A stretch of 40,356 nucleotides of DNA from an uncultured Lachnospiraceae bacterium (GTDB lineage: Bacteria; Bacillota; Clostridia; Lachnospirales; Lachnospiraceae), in NCBI GenBank assembly GCA_947589125.1, contig CANPZZ010000008.1, positions 1 to 40,356 of the forward strand. The letters run 5' to 3'. Below, piece by piece: positions 1 to 9,654 of this stretch. The first letter of the stretch is position 1. The number at the start of each line of letters is the position of its first letter. The notes beneath the pieces are model-generated. The model did not search any database, had not been told where the DNA came from, and saw only the letters and a program-made list of their open reading frames with translations. The translations under genes and the position numbers were made by a program.

Positions 1-2
1 AT

Positions 3-1109
3 TTCGCGGCGACTACCGGCTATGGCTATAACGATATCGGCCGCGACACCCTGGAGCAGGTCTACGCCTCCTGCTTCCATACTGAGGCGGCCCTGGTTCG
101 CCCCCAGCTTATGAGCGGCACTCACGCGCTCCATATCGCGCTTTCCGGCAATCTGCGTCCGGGAGACGAGCTTCTGTCTCCGGCAGGCGGCCCCTACGAT
201 ACGCTGGAAGAGGTCATCGGCATACGCCCGTCGGTCGGTTCCCTGGCTGAATACGGCATTTCCTACCGGCAGGTTGACCTGCTGCCGGACGGCGCCTTCG
301 ATTATGAAAATATCGCGAAAGCGGTCAATAATAAGACAAAGCTGGTCACGATCCAGCGCTCCAAAGGCTACGCGACCCGGCCAACCTTTTCGGTGGAACA
401 GATCGGCCGGCTGATCGCGTTTGTGAAGAAGATCAAACCGGATGTGATCTGCATGGTTGACAACTGCTACGGTGAGTTCGTTGAGACGATCGAGCCCACC
501 GACGTGGGAGCGGACATGATCGTCGGCTCCCTGATCAAGAATCCGGGCGGCGGCCTGGCGCCCATCGGCGGCTACATTGCGGGACGGCAGGACTGTATCA
601 ACCGCGCTTCCTACCGTTTGAGCGCGCCGGGGCTGGGCAGAGAGGTCGGCGCAAGCCTGGGCCTTAACCAATCCCTGTATCAGGGCTTTTTCCTGGCGCC
701 TACCGTAGTGGCGGGAGCCCTGAAGGGAGCTGTTTTTGCGGCAAATGTCTATGAGAAGCTGGGATTTTCCGTTCATCCGAACGGAACAGAGGAGCGCCAT
801 GACATCATCCAGGCTGTTACATTTGGAAAGCCGGAGGCGGTTATCGCGTTCTGTGAAGGCATTCAGGCGGCGGCCCCGGTAGACAGCTATGTGAAGCCGG
901 AGCCTTGGGATATGCCCGGATATGATTCGCCGGTGATCATGGCGGCTGGAGCCTTTGTACAGGGCTCGTCCATCGAGCTGAGCGCCGACGCGCCGATACG
1001 GCCGCCGTATACCGTGTTTTTCCAGGGCGGACTGACCTGGTACCATGCGAAACTGGGGATATTGAAGTCGCTGCAGGCGCTGTGCGATGCGGGAATCGTG
1101 AGTTTATAA
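3..1109 (+). CDS. Methionine gamma-lyase family / aluminium resistance-like PLP-dependent protein, 5' truncated by window edge
   Basis: Reading frame open from base 3 through the listed ORF at 111 (FAATTGYGYNDIGRDTLEQVYASCFHTEAALVRPQLMSGTHALHIAL...); PLP Cys/Met-metabolism fold with SLIKNPGGGLAPIGGYIAG Lys motif. Confidence 0.85.
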   Translation, partial: FAATTGYGYNDIGRDTLEQVYASCFHTEAALVRPQLMSGTHALHIALSGNLRPGDELLSPAGGPYDTLEEVIGIRPSVGSLAEYGISYRQVDLLPDGAFDYENIAKAVNNKTKLVTIQRSKGYATRPTFSVEQIGRLIAFVKKIKPDVICMVDNCYGEFVETIEPTDVGADMIVGSLIKNPGGGLAPIGGYIAGRQDCINRASYRLSAPGLGREVGASLGLNQSLYQGFFLAPTVVAGALKGAVFAANVYEKLGFSVHPNGTEERHDIIQAVTFGKPEAVIAFCEGIQAAAPVDSYVKPEPWDMPGYDSPVIMAAGAFVQGSSIELSADAPIRPPYTVFFQGGLTWYHAKLGILKSLQALCDAGIVSL

Positions 1110-1250
1110 CCGCGTTTCGCGCCGCCTGAACTTTTACATTTTCATTACTTTTTGGCAAACTCTGTATACAATGATACCAGTTTATGGTAAACTATATTAA
1201 ATATGTCCATTTCGGTTATCGTGCTTGGAGAGCTGCGGACCGGAGGTTTT

Positions 1251-1949
1251 ATGGACAAAAGGAAGATGAAAGACATCCCTGCGGATGACCGTCCCTATGA
1301 GAAGTGCGTGCGTATGGGACCGGACGCCTTAAGTGATGAAGAACTGCTTTCCATCATTATACGGACCGGCAGCCGCGGACAGAATTCCCTGGAGACAGCC
1401 AGACGGATCCTGGCGCTCAGCTATCCGGAGGACGGCATCCTCGGACTCAGCCATCTGTCCCTGCAGGATCTTACGGGCGTGGAAGGCATCGGTACCGTTA
1501 AGGGGATTCAATTACTCTGCATCGGCGAACTTTCCAGGCGGATCAGCAAGCGGTTCGCCATTTCCCGGATCCGGGTTTTCAATCTGCCGGAAGAAGTGGT
1601 GAACTACTATATGGAAGACATGCGCCATATGGAACAGGAGCATCTGTATGCCATGTATCTGGACACAAAGCACCGTCTGATCAAGGACATGCTCATTTCC
1701 AAAGGGACTGTAAGCGCAACGATCATTTCGCCGCGGGAGATCTTTATCGAAGCGGTGCGCTGCCGTGCGACGGGAGTGATCCTGGTGCATAACCATCCAA
1801 GCGGCGACCCGACGCCGAGCCGTCAGGACTGCCTGCTGACGAAGCGCGTACAGGAAGCGGGGAATCTCCTGGGGATTCAGCTTCTGGATCATGTGGTGAT
1901 CGGCGACCAGACCTACTGTAGTTTTAAAAGAGAAGGACAACTAGAATGA
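1251..1949 (+). CDS. radC: DNA repair protein RadC (JAB/MPN domain)
   Basis: JAMM-type motif HNHPSGDPTPSRQD, HhH-like GVEGIGTVKGIQL; ATG at 1251 preceded by GGAGG. Confidence 0.93.
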   Translation: MDKRKMKDIPADDRPYEKCVRMGPDALSDEELLSIIIRTGSRGQNSLETARRILALSYPEDGILGLSHLSLQDLTGVEGIGTVKGIQLLCIGELSRRISKRFAISRIRVFNLPEEVVNYYMEDMRHMEQEHLYAMYLDTKHRLIKDMLISKGTVSATIISPREIFIEAVRCRATGVILVHNHPSGDPTPSRQDCLLTKRVQEAGNLLGIQLLDHVVIGDQTYCSFKREGQLE

Positions 1950-2791
1950 ACTCCAAATATAACCGCTATATTCTGATCGGACTGACTGTATGCTGCCTGG
2001 CCCTGATCGTTGTGACTACGTTCACGGATCAGTGGCTGGCGCCGCTGCGCACTGCGGTAGGCTATCTGGTGATCCCGATCCAGACCGGCGTCAACCGTGT
2101 TGGAGTCACGATCTACGATGAAGTGGCTGATTATACGAAACTGAAGTCCGCTCTTTCCGAGAATGAAAGACTGCGCGCTCAGATCGCGGAACTGACAGAG
2201 GAGAACAACCGTCTGACCTCGGAGGTCTTTGAGCTTGACCGTCTCCGGGAGCTTTATGAACTGGATCAGGAGTATATGCAGTATGAGAAGACTGCCGCGC
2301 GGGTCATTGCCAACGATTCCGGCGACTGGTTTCAGGTTTTCCGCGTAGATAAGGGATCCGCGGACGGGATCCAGGAGGGGAATAATGTCCTGGCCGGCGG
2401 CGGGCTTGTCGGTATCGTGACCGACGTGGGCGCCCACTACGCTACGGTCCGCTCCATTATCGATGATTCCAGCCGTGTCAGCGCTATGGCGCTCCAGTCC
2501 GGCGACACCTGTATCGTGGGCGGAGACCTGACCCTTTACCGGGAGGGGCGGCTCACGATCTCCAATATCCAGAAAGACGGCGATGTGAAGGACGGCGACA
2601 GGATCGTTACGTCCAATATCAGTTCCAGCTATCTGCCCGGGATCCTGATCGGTTACGCCAAGGACATTACCCTGGATAACAACCAGCTTACAAGCTCCGG
2701 TTATCTGGTGCCGGTGGCGGAATTCCATAATCTCCGGGAGGTCCTGATCATCACCGATGTAAAGGAATCCGAAGATCCGGAGGTGGACTGA
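1946..2791 (+). CDS. mreC: Rod shape-determining protein MreC
   Basis: N-terminal TM, coiled coil (LRAQIAELTEENNRLTSE), MreC beta domain; ATGA overlap with radC. Confidence 0.92.
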   Translation: MNSKYNRYILIGLTVCCLALIVVTTFTDQWLAPLRTAVGYLVIPIQTGVNRVGVTIYDEVADYTKLKSALSENERLRAQIAELTEENNRLTSEVFELDRLRELYELDQEYMQYEKTAARVIANDSGDWFQVFRVDKGSADGIQEGNNVLAGGGLVGIVTDVGAHYATVRSIIDDSSRVSAMALQSGDTCIVGGDLTLYREGRLTISNIQKDGDVKDGDRIVTSNISSSYLPGILIGYAKDITLDNNQLTSSGYLVPVAEFHNLREVLIITDVKESEDPEVD

Positions 2792-3309
2792 TGAGGCGGG
2801 CGCTTGTCAATCTGGCTCTGATCATTGTGGCGTTCACGATTCAGAACAGTATATTTCCGCTGATCCCTGTGCTTGTATCGACGCCGAACCTGCTTCTGAT
2901 CCTGACATTCTCCTTTGCCTTCATGGACGGGCGGAAGATGGGCATGCTTTACGGCGTTCTGGCCGGGCTTATGCTGGATCTTTTTTACAGCGGCCCGTTC
3001 GGCTTCTACACGCTGTTTTATGTGTACGTAGGCTATATCAACGGGCTTTGTACGAAGTATTTTTACGAAGATTACGTGACCATTCCCCTGATCTTAAGCG
3101 TTGCCAATGAACTGGCCTACAACCTTTATGTGTATGTGTTCCGGTTCCTGATCCGGGGGCGGCTTGACTTTATGTACTATTTCCGGGAGATCATGGTGCC
3201 GGAGACGATCTTTACCATTGTCACGACCCTGTTCCTTTACCGGCTGCTTCTGTTTATCAACCGGAAGCTTAAGGACTATGAAAGCGGGAGGGATACCACC
3301 CTTGTTTAA
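2791..3309 (+). CDS. mreD: Rod shape-determining protein MreD
   Basis: Small multi-TM protein directly after mreC. Confidence 0.9.
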   Translation: MRRALVNLALIIVAFTIQNSIFPLIPVLVSTPNLLLILTFSFAFMDGRKMGMLYGVLAGLMLDLFYSGPFGFYTLFYVYVGYINGLCTKYFYEDYVTIPLILSVANELAYNLYVYVFRFLIRGRLDFMYYFREIMVPETIFTIVTTLFLYRLLLFINRKLKDYESGRDTTLV

Positions 3310-6187
3310 AGAGATTCTGGAGATTATCTTAGAGCTGCTGAAACGCCTGGTCACATCCAGGCTTTTTCTGCTGTTTATAATCTTTACCGGAATGTTCATG
3401 GTGCTGGTCGGGCGTCTTTTTAACCTGCAGATCATCAACGGTGAACAGTACCTGGACGATTATGTGACTACCACATACCGGACTATGACCACTCCCGGAA
3501 CCAGGGGCAATATTTATGACGCCGACGGCAATCTTCTGGCATACAATGAACTGGCTTATTCCGTGACGCTGCGCGATACCGGAACTTATAAGAACAACCA
3601 GTCCATGAATCTGATGCTTTATCAGCTGATCCAAATTCTGGACAAGCATGGCGAGACGGTGGCATCCAAACTGGAAATCGGTTTTGACGCCGACGGCAAT
3701 CTGGTTTATACATCCGCTTCCGAGGCGGCAAGGAAACGTTTCCTGCGCGATTATTACGGGCTGACTTCCGTGGATAAGCTGGACGATGCCAATGGAAAAT
3801 ATCCGTCGAATATCACGGCGGCGGAACTTCTTGCGCAGCTGCGCTCAAAGAGCCGCTACGATCTGGACAGCCTGAAAGACAAGAAGGGCAACGCCATTGT
3901 CCTTACAGACCGGGAAGCCCTTCAGATCGCCCACCTGCGCTATGCCCTGTCGCTGATCGCTTACCGCAAGTATGTAACGGTCAACGTGGCGGATCATGTT
4001 TCCCAGGAGACCGTAGCGGATATTCTGGAACACACGGCGGATATGGACGGGGTGGAGATCGCGGAATCCACGGTGCGTGTCTATAACGACGCGGTCTATT
4101 TCGCGCCGATCATCGGCTATACGGGCAAGGTCCAGACAGAACAGCTCGAACAGCTTCAGGAGCAGGATCCCAGCTATGACGCCAACGACATTGTCGGGCG
4201 CACCGGAGTGGAGGCATCCATGGAAAGCGTGCTCCACGGTCAGAAAGGCGTTACCAACATGTATGTGGACAGCTACGGACAGATTCTGAAGGTGGAAGAC
4301 GATTCCACAGAGGCCAGCGCCGGCGACGATATCTATCTGACCATAAGGAGCGACCTGCAGAAAGGAATCTATCATCTTCTGGAACAGCAGTTAGCCGGCG
4401 TACTGGTGTCCCATCTCGTGAACCGCGACGTTACGGAAGAGGAGAACCGCGACTCCAGTAAGATCAAGATTTCGATCAAGGACGCGTACTATCAGCTTGT
4501 CAATAATAATGTTCTTTCCCTGAGCCATATGGAAGGGGAGGACGCGTCGTCCATCGAGCGCCAGATCTATGAGAAATATGTATCGTCCCGCGAACAGATC
4601 CTTCAGAATATCGAAGCGCAGCTTGACGATCCGGGCGCGCCTCCGCTGTCGGAGCTGCCGGAAGATATGCGTTCTTATATGAACTATATCTATACTTACC
4701 TGGCCAGCGATACCGTGGGGATCATCCGCCGCGACCTGATCGATTCGGAAAATGAGCAGACGATTGCCTGGAACGAGGGAAGCATAAGTCTGCGCGATTA
4801 TCTTTACGCCGGTATTTCCGGAAGCTGGGTGGATACGACGAAACTGGAGACAGAACACAAGTATTCCAGCGCGGACAACAGTTTCCAGACGCTTAAGGAG
4901 TATATCATCTCTTCGATCAGGGACGACGCCGCGTTTACGAAACGCATTTACCGCTATCTTGTAAACCAGAACATCGTTACCGGAAGGGAACTGTGCCTGG
5001 CGCTCTATTACCAGGGAGTCCTTCCCTATGACGAAGAACAGGTCCAGATGCTGACGGAAGGCGGAGCGGATTATGCGTTTGATTTCCTGATCGATAAACT
5101 TACCAAGCTGGAGATCACGCCGGCCCAGTTAGCGCTTGATCCGTGTACTGCCGGCTGCACTGTAGTTGATATTAAGACCGGTAAGGTGCTTGCGGTTGTT
5201 ACCTACCCAAGTTACGACAATAACCGGATGAGCGGAAGCGTGGACGCAGCTTATTTTAACCAGCTGAACAACGATCTGTCCCGGCCGTTTTACAATAACG
5301 CGACCCAGGCGCTGAAGGCGCCCGGATCTACATTTAAGCCGATCACGGCGATCGCTGCCCTGGAGGAACACGCGGTCACGATCGATGAGAAGATCGAGTG
5401 TACGGGACGGTACACGGAGATCACGAATCCGATCCGCTGCTGGATCTATCCCGGAAAGCACGGCGAGCTGACCATCGCGGAAGGCATTCAGGAATCCTGC
5501 AACTATTTCTTCGCGGAACTGGCCCACCGGCTGTCCACGGATGAGAACGGCGTTTATTCCACGGACACCGGACTTAAGATCATCCAGAAATACGCGGCCA
5601 TGTTCGGACTGGACCATACCTCCGGGATCGAGATCGAGGAGAATTCGCCGAGTCTTTCAGACATGGACCCGGAGCGTTCCGCCATGGGACAGGGTACCCA
5701 CGCCTACACGAACGTCCAGCTGTCGCGCTATGTGACTGCGCTGGCCAACCGGGGCAATGTATTCGAGCTGAGCCTGATCGACCATATTACCAATCCGGAC
5801 GGAAGTCTGGTACAGGAGTATGTGCCGGAGATATCCAACCATATTGACGTCGCGGAATCCACCTGGGATACGGTCCAGAAGGGCATGAGAAATGTGATCG
5901 CCCTCGGTTCCGTAAGGTCGATCTTCAAGGATCTGGAAGTGGATATCGCCGGGAAGACCGGTACAGCCCAGGAGAACGCACGCGGCAATCACGCGTTCTT
6001 CATTTCCTACGGCCCGTACGCCAATCCTGAGATCAGCGTGACCGTTAATATTCCCTACGGCTACAGTTCCGCGGAAGCGGCGGCCGTCGCAAAGAACGTA
6101 TACCGGCTCTATTACGGCTATACGGATCTGGATTACATTATGAATACCGGCGCACTCGATGCCACCAACATCGTCGTCGGCGACTAA
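3302..6187 (+). CDS. mrdA: Penicillin-binding protein 2 (class B PBP), long clostridial form
   Basis: PBP dimerisation domain, SxxK (STFK), SCN, KTGTA motifs; TTG start at 3302 in frame with GGGAGG upstream is more likely than the listed 3164. Confidence 0.9.
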   Translation: MFKEILEIILELLKRLVTSRLFLLFIIFTGMFMVLVGRLFNLQIINGEQYLDDYVTTTYRTMTTPGTRGNIYDADGNLLAYNELAYSVTLRDTGTYKNNQSMNLMLYQLIQILDKHGETVASKLEIGFDADGNLVYTSASEAARKRFLRDYYGLTSVDKLDDANGKYPSNITAAELLAQLRSKSRYDLDSLKDKKGNAIVLTDREALQIAHLRYALSLIAYRKYVTVNVADHVSQETVADILEHTADMDGVEIAESTVRVYNDAVYFAPIIGYTGKVQTEQLEQLQEQDPSYDANDIVGRTGVEASMESVLHGQKGVTNMYVDSYGQILKVEDDSTEASAGDDIYLTIRSDLQKGIYHLLEQQLAGVLVSHLVNRDVTEEENRDSSKIKISIKDAYYQLVNNNVLSLSHMEGEDASSIERQIYEKYVSSREQILQNIEAQLDDPGAPPLSELPEDMRSYMNYIYTYLASDTVGIIRRDLIDSENEQTIAWNEGSISLRDYLYAGISGSWVDTTKLETEHKYSSADNSFQTLKEYIISSIRDDAAFTKRIYRYLVNQNIVTGRELCLALYYQGVLPYDEEQVQMLTEGGADYAFDFLIDKLTKLEITPAQLALDPCTAGCTVVDIKTGKVLAVVTYPSYDNNRMSGSVDAAYFNQLNNDLSRPFYNNATQALKAPGSTFKPITAIAALEEHAVTIDEKIECTGRYTEITNPIRCWIYPGKHGELTIAEGIQESCNYFFAELAHRLSTDENGVYSTDTGLKIIQKYAAMFGLDHTSGIEIEENSPSLSDMDPERSAMGQGTHAYTNVQLSRYVTALANRGNVFELSLIDHITNPDGSLVQEYVPEISNHIDVAESTWDTVQKGMRNVIALGSVRSIFKDLEVDIAGKTGTAQENARGNHAFFISYGPYANPEISVTVNIPYGYSSAEAAAVAKNVYRLYYGYTDLDYIMNTGALDATNIVVGD

Positions 6188-6226
6188 GCAGTGAACCAGG
6201 CAATCTATTGAGCAAGGAGGCATACC

Positions 6227-6877
6227 ATGAAGAATTCAGTAGTGATCAAAAGCAACCGTTCCGGCATGACGGTGATCCTGGATCCTGAGCTGCCTTTTGA
6301 ACAGCTCGTTCAGGATGTGGCCGTCAAATTCGGAGAGAGCGCTAAGTTCTGGGGATCGGTGCAGATGGCTCTTACACTGGCCGGCCGGGATCTGTCCCCG
6401 GAGGAAGAATTTGAACTGGTCAATGTGATCACCGGCAATTCCGATATCGAGATCCTGTGCCTGTTGGATCAGGATCTGGAGCGTACGAGAAAATGCGAGA
6501 AAGCGCTTAATGAGAAACTGATGGAGATCTCCGCCGCCAGCGGTCAGTTCTACCGCGGCACGCTGAAAGAGGGGGAGAGCATTGACGCGGAAACCAGCAT
6601 CGTCGTCATCGGCGATGTGGAGAAGGGCGCGAGGATCATTTCCAAAGGGCATGTAGTGGTGATCGGCGATCTGCGCGGCTCCGTTACAGCGGGTCTTTCC
6701 GGCAATTCCGACGCAGTCGTGGCCGCCATGGAGATGGCGCCATCCGCGCTTCGGATCGCGGACTACGAAGTACCCTGCTCCGCAAAAGGCAAACGGCTCG
6801 CGAAAGGCCCGGTGATCGTAAGCATAGTGGACGGGCAGGTCAATATTAAGAGCATGCGCAAAGGCCTGTTTGGCTGA
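6227..6877 (+). CDS. minC: Septum site-determining protein MinC
   Basis: C-terminal beta-helix repeats (VVIGDVEKGARIISKGHVVVIGDLRGSVTAG); followed by minD. Confidence 0.93.
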   Translation: MKNSVVIKSNRSGMTVILDPELPFEQLVQDVAVKFGESAKFWGSVQMALTLAGRDLSPEEEFELVNVITGNSDIEILCLLDQDLERTRKCEKALNEKLMEISAASGQFYRGTLKEGESIDAETSIVVIGDVEKGARIISKGHVVVIGDLRGSVTAGLSGNSDAVVAAMEMAPSALRIADYEVPCSAKGKRLAKGPVIVSIVDGQVNIKSMRKGLFG

Positions 6878-6967
6878 GATAACCAAATTTTTTTAGCAAA
6901 ATATATATAAAATACTACTGGAAATCTCCATAAAGATAGAGTAGAATATTTGTGACAGTCAATTTTT

Positions 6968-7774
6968 TTGGAGGAATCAGACATGAGTGAAGTCATTGTT
7001 GTTACCTCCGGAAAAGGCGGGGTGGGTAAGACCACAACCTCTGCCAACATTGGGACAGGCCTGGCGATCCTGGGCAAGCGCACCGTGATGATCGATACGG
7101 ACATCGGACTGCGCAACCTGGATGTCGTCATGGGACTGGAGAACCGGATCGTTTATAATCTGGTCGATGTGGTGGAGGGTAACTGCAGAATGAAGCAGGC
7201 CCTGATTAGAGACAAGAGATACCCGAACCTGTATTTACTCCCTTCGGCCCAGACCAGGGACAAATCGGCGGTAAACCCGGAACAGATGATGAAACTGGTG
7301 GAGGATCTGCAGGACGATTTCGATTACATACTGCTCGACTGCCCGGCCGGGATCGAGCAGGGCTTCCGAAACGCCGTGGCGGGCGCCGACCGGGCGCTGG
7401 TGGTAACGACGCCGGAAGTATCCGCCATACGCGACGCCGACCGCATCATCGGCCTTCTGGACGCAGGACAGATGCGCAGTATCCATTTGATCGTTAACCG
7501 TGTGCGTCACGATATGGTGCGCAGGGGAGATATGATGTCAGTGGACGACGTCATGGATATCCTGGCCGTACCGCTCATCGGAGCCATTCCTGACGATGAG
7601 GCGATCGTGATCTCCACGAATCAGGGGGAACCGCTGGCCGGTACGGATACCGCGGCCGGACAGGCTTTCCTGGATATCTGCCGGCGGCTGCTGGGTGAAG
7701 ATGTGCCGCTGACCCTCCCGAATGTGTCGTACGGCCTGCTCGGCCGCCTGGCAGGACTTCTTAAGAGGGCATAG
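6968..7774 (+). CDS. minD: Septum site-determining ATPase MinD
   Basis: Deviant Walker A GKGGVGKTT, C-terminal amphipathic helix; likely start at 6983 (MSEVIVVTSGKGG) after GGAGG. Confidence 0.96.
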   Translation: MEESDMSEVIVVTSGKGGVGKTTTSANIGTGLAILGKRTVMIDTDIGLRNLDVVMGLENRIVYNLVDVVEGNCRMKQALIRDKRYPNLYLLPSAQTRDKSAVNPEQMMKLVEDLQDDFDYILLDCPAGIEQGFRNAVAGADRALVVTTPEVSAIRDADRIIGLLDAGQMRSIHLIVNRVRHDMVRRGDMMSVDDVMDILAVPLIGAIPDDEAIVISTNQGEPLAGTDTAAGQAFLDICRRLLGEDVPLTLPNVSYGLLGRLAGLLKRA

Positions 7775-7785
7775 GGGGGTGCGTC

Positions 7786-8085
7786 ATGAAGGACAGACGG
7801 ACCGCCGTACTCAGGAAGAAGCGGTCGGGAGCGATCGCCGCCAGACGCCTGAAATTCCTGCTTACAGCAGATCAGACCGGAATCCCGCCTGAGGTTCTGG
7901 CGATGCTCCGGGACGATATCTGCCGTGTCATATCCAGATATATGGATGTCGACGCGTCGGGGATGGAACTGCGCGTCAGATACAGTCACGGAGAGTTATC
8001 CGGTGAGGACAGCGCGGACAGATCCGCGGTGCTTTGTACCGCGATACCGGTAAGGAACCTCAGACTTAAGGGGATCATTACATGA
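7786..8085 (+). CDS. minE: Cell division topological specificity factor MinE (divergent)
   Basis: AARRLKFLLTADQTGIPPEVLAMLRDDICRVISRYMDVD matches MinE pattern; position after minD. Confidence 0.85.
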   Translation: MKDRRTAVLRKKRSGAIAARRLKFLLTADQTGIPPEVLAMLRDDICRVISRYMDVDASGMELRVRYSHGELSGEDSADRSAVLCTAIPVRNLRLKGIIT

Positions 8086-9206
8086 CATTTTTGGATTATA
8101 ATTTTCGAAGATACAATTTCCGCCTGCTTCTGTATATGATAGTACTGAGCGTGATCGGCCTTATGGCGATCTACAGTGCCACGAACCAGAATCAGGCTAC
8201 GGTCAATAAACAGCTCATGGGGATAGGAGTCGGTCTGGCGATCGCACTTGTGCTTTCGCTGATTGATTATCACTGGATCCTGTCTTTCCATATACTGATC
8301 TACCTTGCGTGCGTGGCGTTTTTGGCAGCCGTGATCCTTTTTGGCCGAAGCCGCGGGATCTCGACCCGCTGGCTTCAGCTTCCGGTCATCGGACAGATCC
8401 AGCCGTCGGAGTTCGTCAAGATCGGGATCATTCTGTTCTTCTCCTGGTATTTTGAACGATACCGGGAGAAGATGAACCGGATCGCCGTGGTATTCGCGGC
8501 CGCGGCCCTGTTCGCGGTTCCGGCAATCCTGATCTATAAGCAGCCGAATCTGTCCACGCTGATCGTAATGACGATCGTAGTGGCCGCCATTGTATTCTCT
8601 GCCGGGATCAGCTATCGGTGGATCCTGGGAGTGCTGGCTGTAGCCATACCGGCCGTGTTTCTGCTGTTTTATCTGCTTCAGAAGGGAATGATCCCGTTCC
8701 TGGAGCAGTATCAGGCGAACCGGATCCTGTCCTGGCAGAATCCGGAGCTGTATTCCGAGACCTATTACCAGCAGGAGAATTCCATCATGGCGATTGGTTC
8801 CGGACAGCTGTGGGGCAAAGGATGGAACAATACCGGTATCCTCTCCGTTAAAGCAGGGAACTTCCTGGTAGAAGAGCAGAATGATTTTATCTTTGCCATT
8901 ATCGGGGAAGAGTTTGGATTTGTCGGCTCTCTGGTCGTCATCGGCCTGTATCTTATTTTGGTTTACGAATGCCTGCTTATGGCCATGAGGGCGTCCGATC
9001 TTTCGGGCCGCATGATCTGTGTGGGTATGGCGACTCTGCTTGGTTTTCAGAGTTTCGCCAATATCGCGGTGGCTACGGCCATCTTTCCCAACACGGGTCT
9101 GCCGCTTCCGTTTATCAGTTCCGGTGTAAGTTCTCTTCTGAGTCTGTTCATCGGTATGGGTATCGTTCTCAATGTGGGACTGCAGCGCAAGTACAACAAC
9201 GAATAA
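8082..9206 (+). CDS. rodA: SEDS family peptidoglycan polymerase RodA/FtsW
   Basis: Multi-TM SEDS protein, PLPFISSGVSSLL motif. Confidence 0.92.
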   Translation: MTFLDYNFRRYNFRLLLYMIVLSVIGLMAIYSATNQNQATVNKQLMGIGVGLAIALVLSLIDYHWILSFHILIYLACVAFLAAVILFGRSRGISTRWLQLPVIGQIQPSEFVKIGIILFFSWYFERYREKMNRIAVVFAAAALFAVPAILIYKQPNLSTLIVMTIVVAAIVFSAGISYRWILGVLAVAIPAVFLLFYLLQKGMIPFLEQYQANRILSWQNPELYSETYYQQENSIMAIGSGQLWGKGWNNTGILSVKAGNFLVEEQNDFIFAIIGEEFGFVGSLVVIGLYLILVYECLLMAMRASDLSGRMICVGMATLLGFQSFANIAVATAIFPNTGLPLPFISSGVSSLLSLFIGMGIVLNVGLQRKYNNE

Positions 9207-9219
9207 AGGAGGAGTGTAC

Positions 9220-9615
9220 ATGAATGTAGGTTTGATCGCACATGATTCCAAGAAGAAACTGATGCAGAACTTCTGTATCGCCTACAGAGGTACCTTAAGC
9301 AAACATTCTCTTTATGCCACCGGCACTACCGGACGGCTTATCGAGGAAGTAACGAATCTGAACGTTCATAAGTATCTGGCCGGACACCTGGGCGGTGCGG
9401 AACAGATGTGTACAGACATTGAACAGGATCAGCTTGATCTGGTGATCTTTTTCCGCGAGCCCGTATCTCCCAAGCGGACAGATCCGGACGAAAGCAGCAT
9501 TATCCGAATGTGCGACCTTCATAATATACCAGTCGCTACGAACCTGGCTACCGGCGAACTTCTTGTCAAGGCGCTGGAGCATGGTGATCTGGAATGGCGG
9601 GAGATGTACAAATAA
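9220..9615 (+). CDS. mgsA: Methylglyoxal synthase
   Basis: MNVGLIAHDSKK..., LIIFFRxP-like LVIFFREP, NIPVATNLATGELL; ATG 9220 preceded by AAAGGAGG. Confidence 0.94.
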   Translation: MNVGLIAHDSKKKLMQNFCIAYRGTLSKHSLYATGTTGRLIEEVTNLNVHKYLAGHLGGAEQMCTDIEQDQLDLVIFFREPVSPKRTDPDESSIIRMCDLHNIPVATNLATGELLVKALEHGDLEWREMYK

Positions 9616-9654
9616 TCCGCCGGTGACTATTTGCGGCGGTGGGAGGTCTATTTG

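Noticed and set aside
1913-2728. 271-aa minus-strand ORF antisense to mreC
   Set aside because: Shadow ORF opposite a well-supported gene, no start signal or family match.
3164-3301. Upstream extension of the PBP2 ORF to 3164
   Set aside because: Overlaps mreD by about 140 bp; the in-frame TTG at 3302 with GGGAGG upstream is the more natural start.
6236-6886. 216-aa minus-strand ORF fully opposite minC
   Set aside because: Mirror of a conserved gene; no coding features of its own.
7986-9251. 421-aa minus-strand ORF antisense to rodA
   Set aside because: Product is His/Gln/Arg/Asp-rich with no recognisable domain and lies opposite a clear SEDS gene; typical shadow ORF.
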